A DNA stretch of 64,000 bases. Source: Quillaja saponaria (lineage: Eukaryota; Streptophyta; Magnoliopsida; Fabales; Quillajaceae). Below the pieces are notes generated by a model. The model was given only the letters and a program-made list of their open reading frames with translations, searched no databases and was not told the origin of the DNA. The position numbers and the translations under genes were made by a program. The stretch is taken from NCBI GenBank assembly GCA_029379385.1, contig CM055611.1, forward strand, positions 868,001 through 932,000. Reading direction: 5' to 3'. Below, piece by piece: positions 63,409-64,000 of the stretch (positions are counted from its first letter, which is position 1; the number at the start of each line of letters is the position of its first letter).

Positions 63409-64000
63409 ATGACTTCCTCTGCATCTCCTCCTATTCTCCCTGTTTCCAATTCCCTACCCACCAACGCCACTGCCGGAACCACCACCTCCGTTGAATCCCA
63501 ACCCCCAATTGCAACACCTGCCTTCCGTGCCTTCATTACCCACCTCTCCGATTCCCTCCGGAATGGCCTCGCCCAGCGTCGTCCTTGGGGAGAACTCGTT
63601 GACCGCTCTGCTTTTACCAAACCCGAATCTCTCTCTGAAGCCACCCTCCGTATCCGCAAGAATTACTCATATTTCCGCGTCAATTATCTTGCCGTCGCCG
63701 CCCTGATCCTCGCTTTCTCTCTCCTCTCTCACCCTTTCTCTCTCATTGTGTTAATCGGTTTGCTTGCTTCCTGGTTGTTTCTTTACCTTTTCCGTCCCTC
63801 AGATCAGCCTTTGGTTATCTTTGGCCGTACCTTCTCTGATTTCGAGACTTTGGCTCTTTTGGGTGGGTTAACTGTGTTTGTCGTCTTCCTTACCAGTGTT
63901 GGATCGCTTCTGATTTCGGCTCTCATGGTGGGTGTGGCCCTCATTTGTGCTCATGGTGCCTTTAGGGTTCCTGAAGATCTTTTCTTGGATGATCAAGAGA
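63409..64000 (+). CDS. PRA1 family protein B (cut by window end)
   Basis: ATG at 63409 opens a frame still open at the window edge (197 codons; the family is usually about 200-220 residues). The N-terminal about 35 residues are low-complexity Ser/Thr/Pro. The PRA1 domain follows: FRAFITHLSDSLRNGLAQRR, WGELVDRSAFTKPESLSEA, RIRKNYSYFRVNYLAV. Then come two hydrophobic hairpins at about residues 93-128 and 147-185, separated by FRPSDQPLVIFGR. The C-terminus (HGAFRVPEDLFLDDQE) is cut off. PRA1 (prenylated Rab acceptor) proteins sit in ER, Golgi and endosome membranes and assist Rab GTPase and vesicle traffic. No intron is seen. Arabidopsis PRA1.B5 (At5g01640) is next to MDL2 (At5g01650) by recall, like the arrangement here. 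Confidence 0.92.
   Translation, partial: MTSSASPPILPVSNSLPTNATAGTTTSVESQPPIATPAFRAFITHLSDSLRNGLAQRRPWGELVDRSAFTKPESLSEATLRIRKNYSYFRVNYLAVAALILAFSLLSHPFSLIVLIGLLASWLFLYLFRPSDQPLVIFGRTFSDFETLALLGGLTVFVVFLTSVGSLLISALMVGVALICAHGAFRVPEDLFLDDQE

Overview
The window is nuclear DNA from a flowering plant, most likely a woody eudicot (rosid). The evidence is GT-AG introns, long AT-rich intergenic stretches, plant-only gene families (patellin, clade-E PP2C, PRA1.B, S1-like secreted peptides), solo LTRs and MITEs. I cannot fix the species from the sequence alone. Gene models below were spliced by hand by following reading frame across introns. Stated protein lengths come from summing exon lengths.

Layout. 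(1) 1-5310: promoter and four-exon LSM5 gene with a 3.2-kb intron. (2) 5457-17119: two tandem copies of one roughly 3.62-kb non-coding unit. Copy A was later hit by a 535-bp solo LTR. Copy B was hit by a MITE that itself received a 3.66-kb solo LTR. Both LTRs have exact 5-bp target-site duplications. (3) 17700-19557: an intronless, membrane-anchored protein with two methyltransferase-like segments, and two short uORFs in its leader. (4) 19558-26000: gene-poor stretch with a LINE RNase H relic and an S1/SPH-like secreted-peptide gene broken by an in-frame TGA. (5) 26420-28707: PP2C phosphatase. (6) 29398-31717, minus: an aldo-keto reductase pseudogene with several lesions, plus the last exon of a second copy. 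(7) 34438-36236, minus: PATL6-like Sec14-GOLD protein. (8) 36.5-46.9 kb: gene desert with diverged tandem duplications and retroelement relics. (9) 46954-60767: two MIF/D-dopachrome-tautomerase-like (MDL) genes flanking RRP40, an exosome cap subunit. (10) 63409 to the window end: a PRA1.B gene cut by the edge.

The functional genes are housekeeping or membrane-traffic genes and do not form an operon-like system. The most interesting points are as follows. The second MDL copy appears to carry two compensating frameshifts that scramble about 30 residues. The tandem duplication is layered with datable insertions. The aldo-keto reductase is decaying beside a one-exon remnant of a neighbour. The methyltransferase leader carries uORFs. 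The gene pairs PATL6-MDL and MDL-PRA1.B recall Arabidopsis neighbours. I found no convincing undescribed molecular system; the novelty here is structural and evolutionary.
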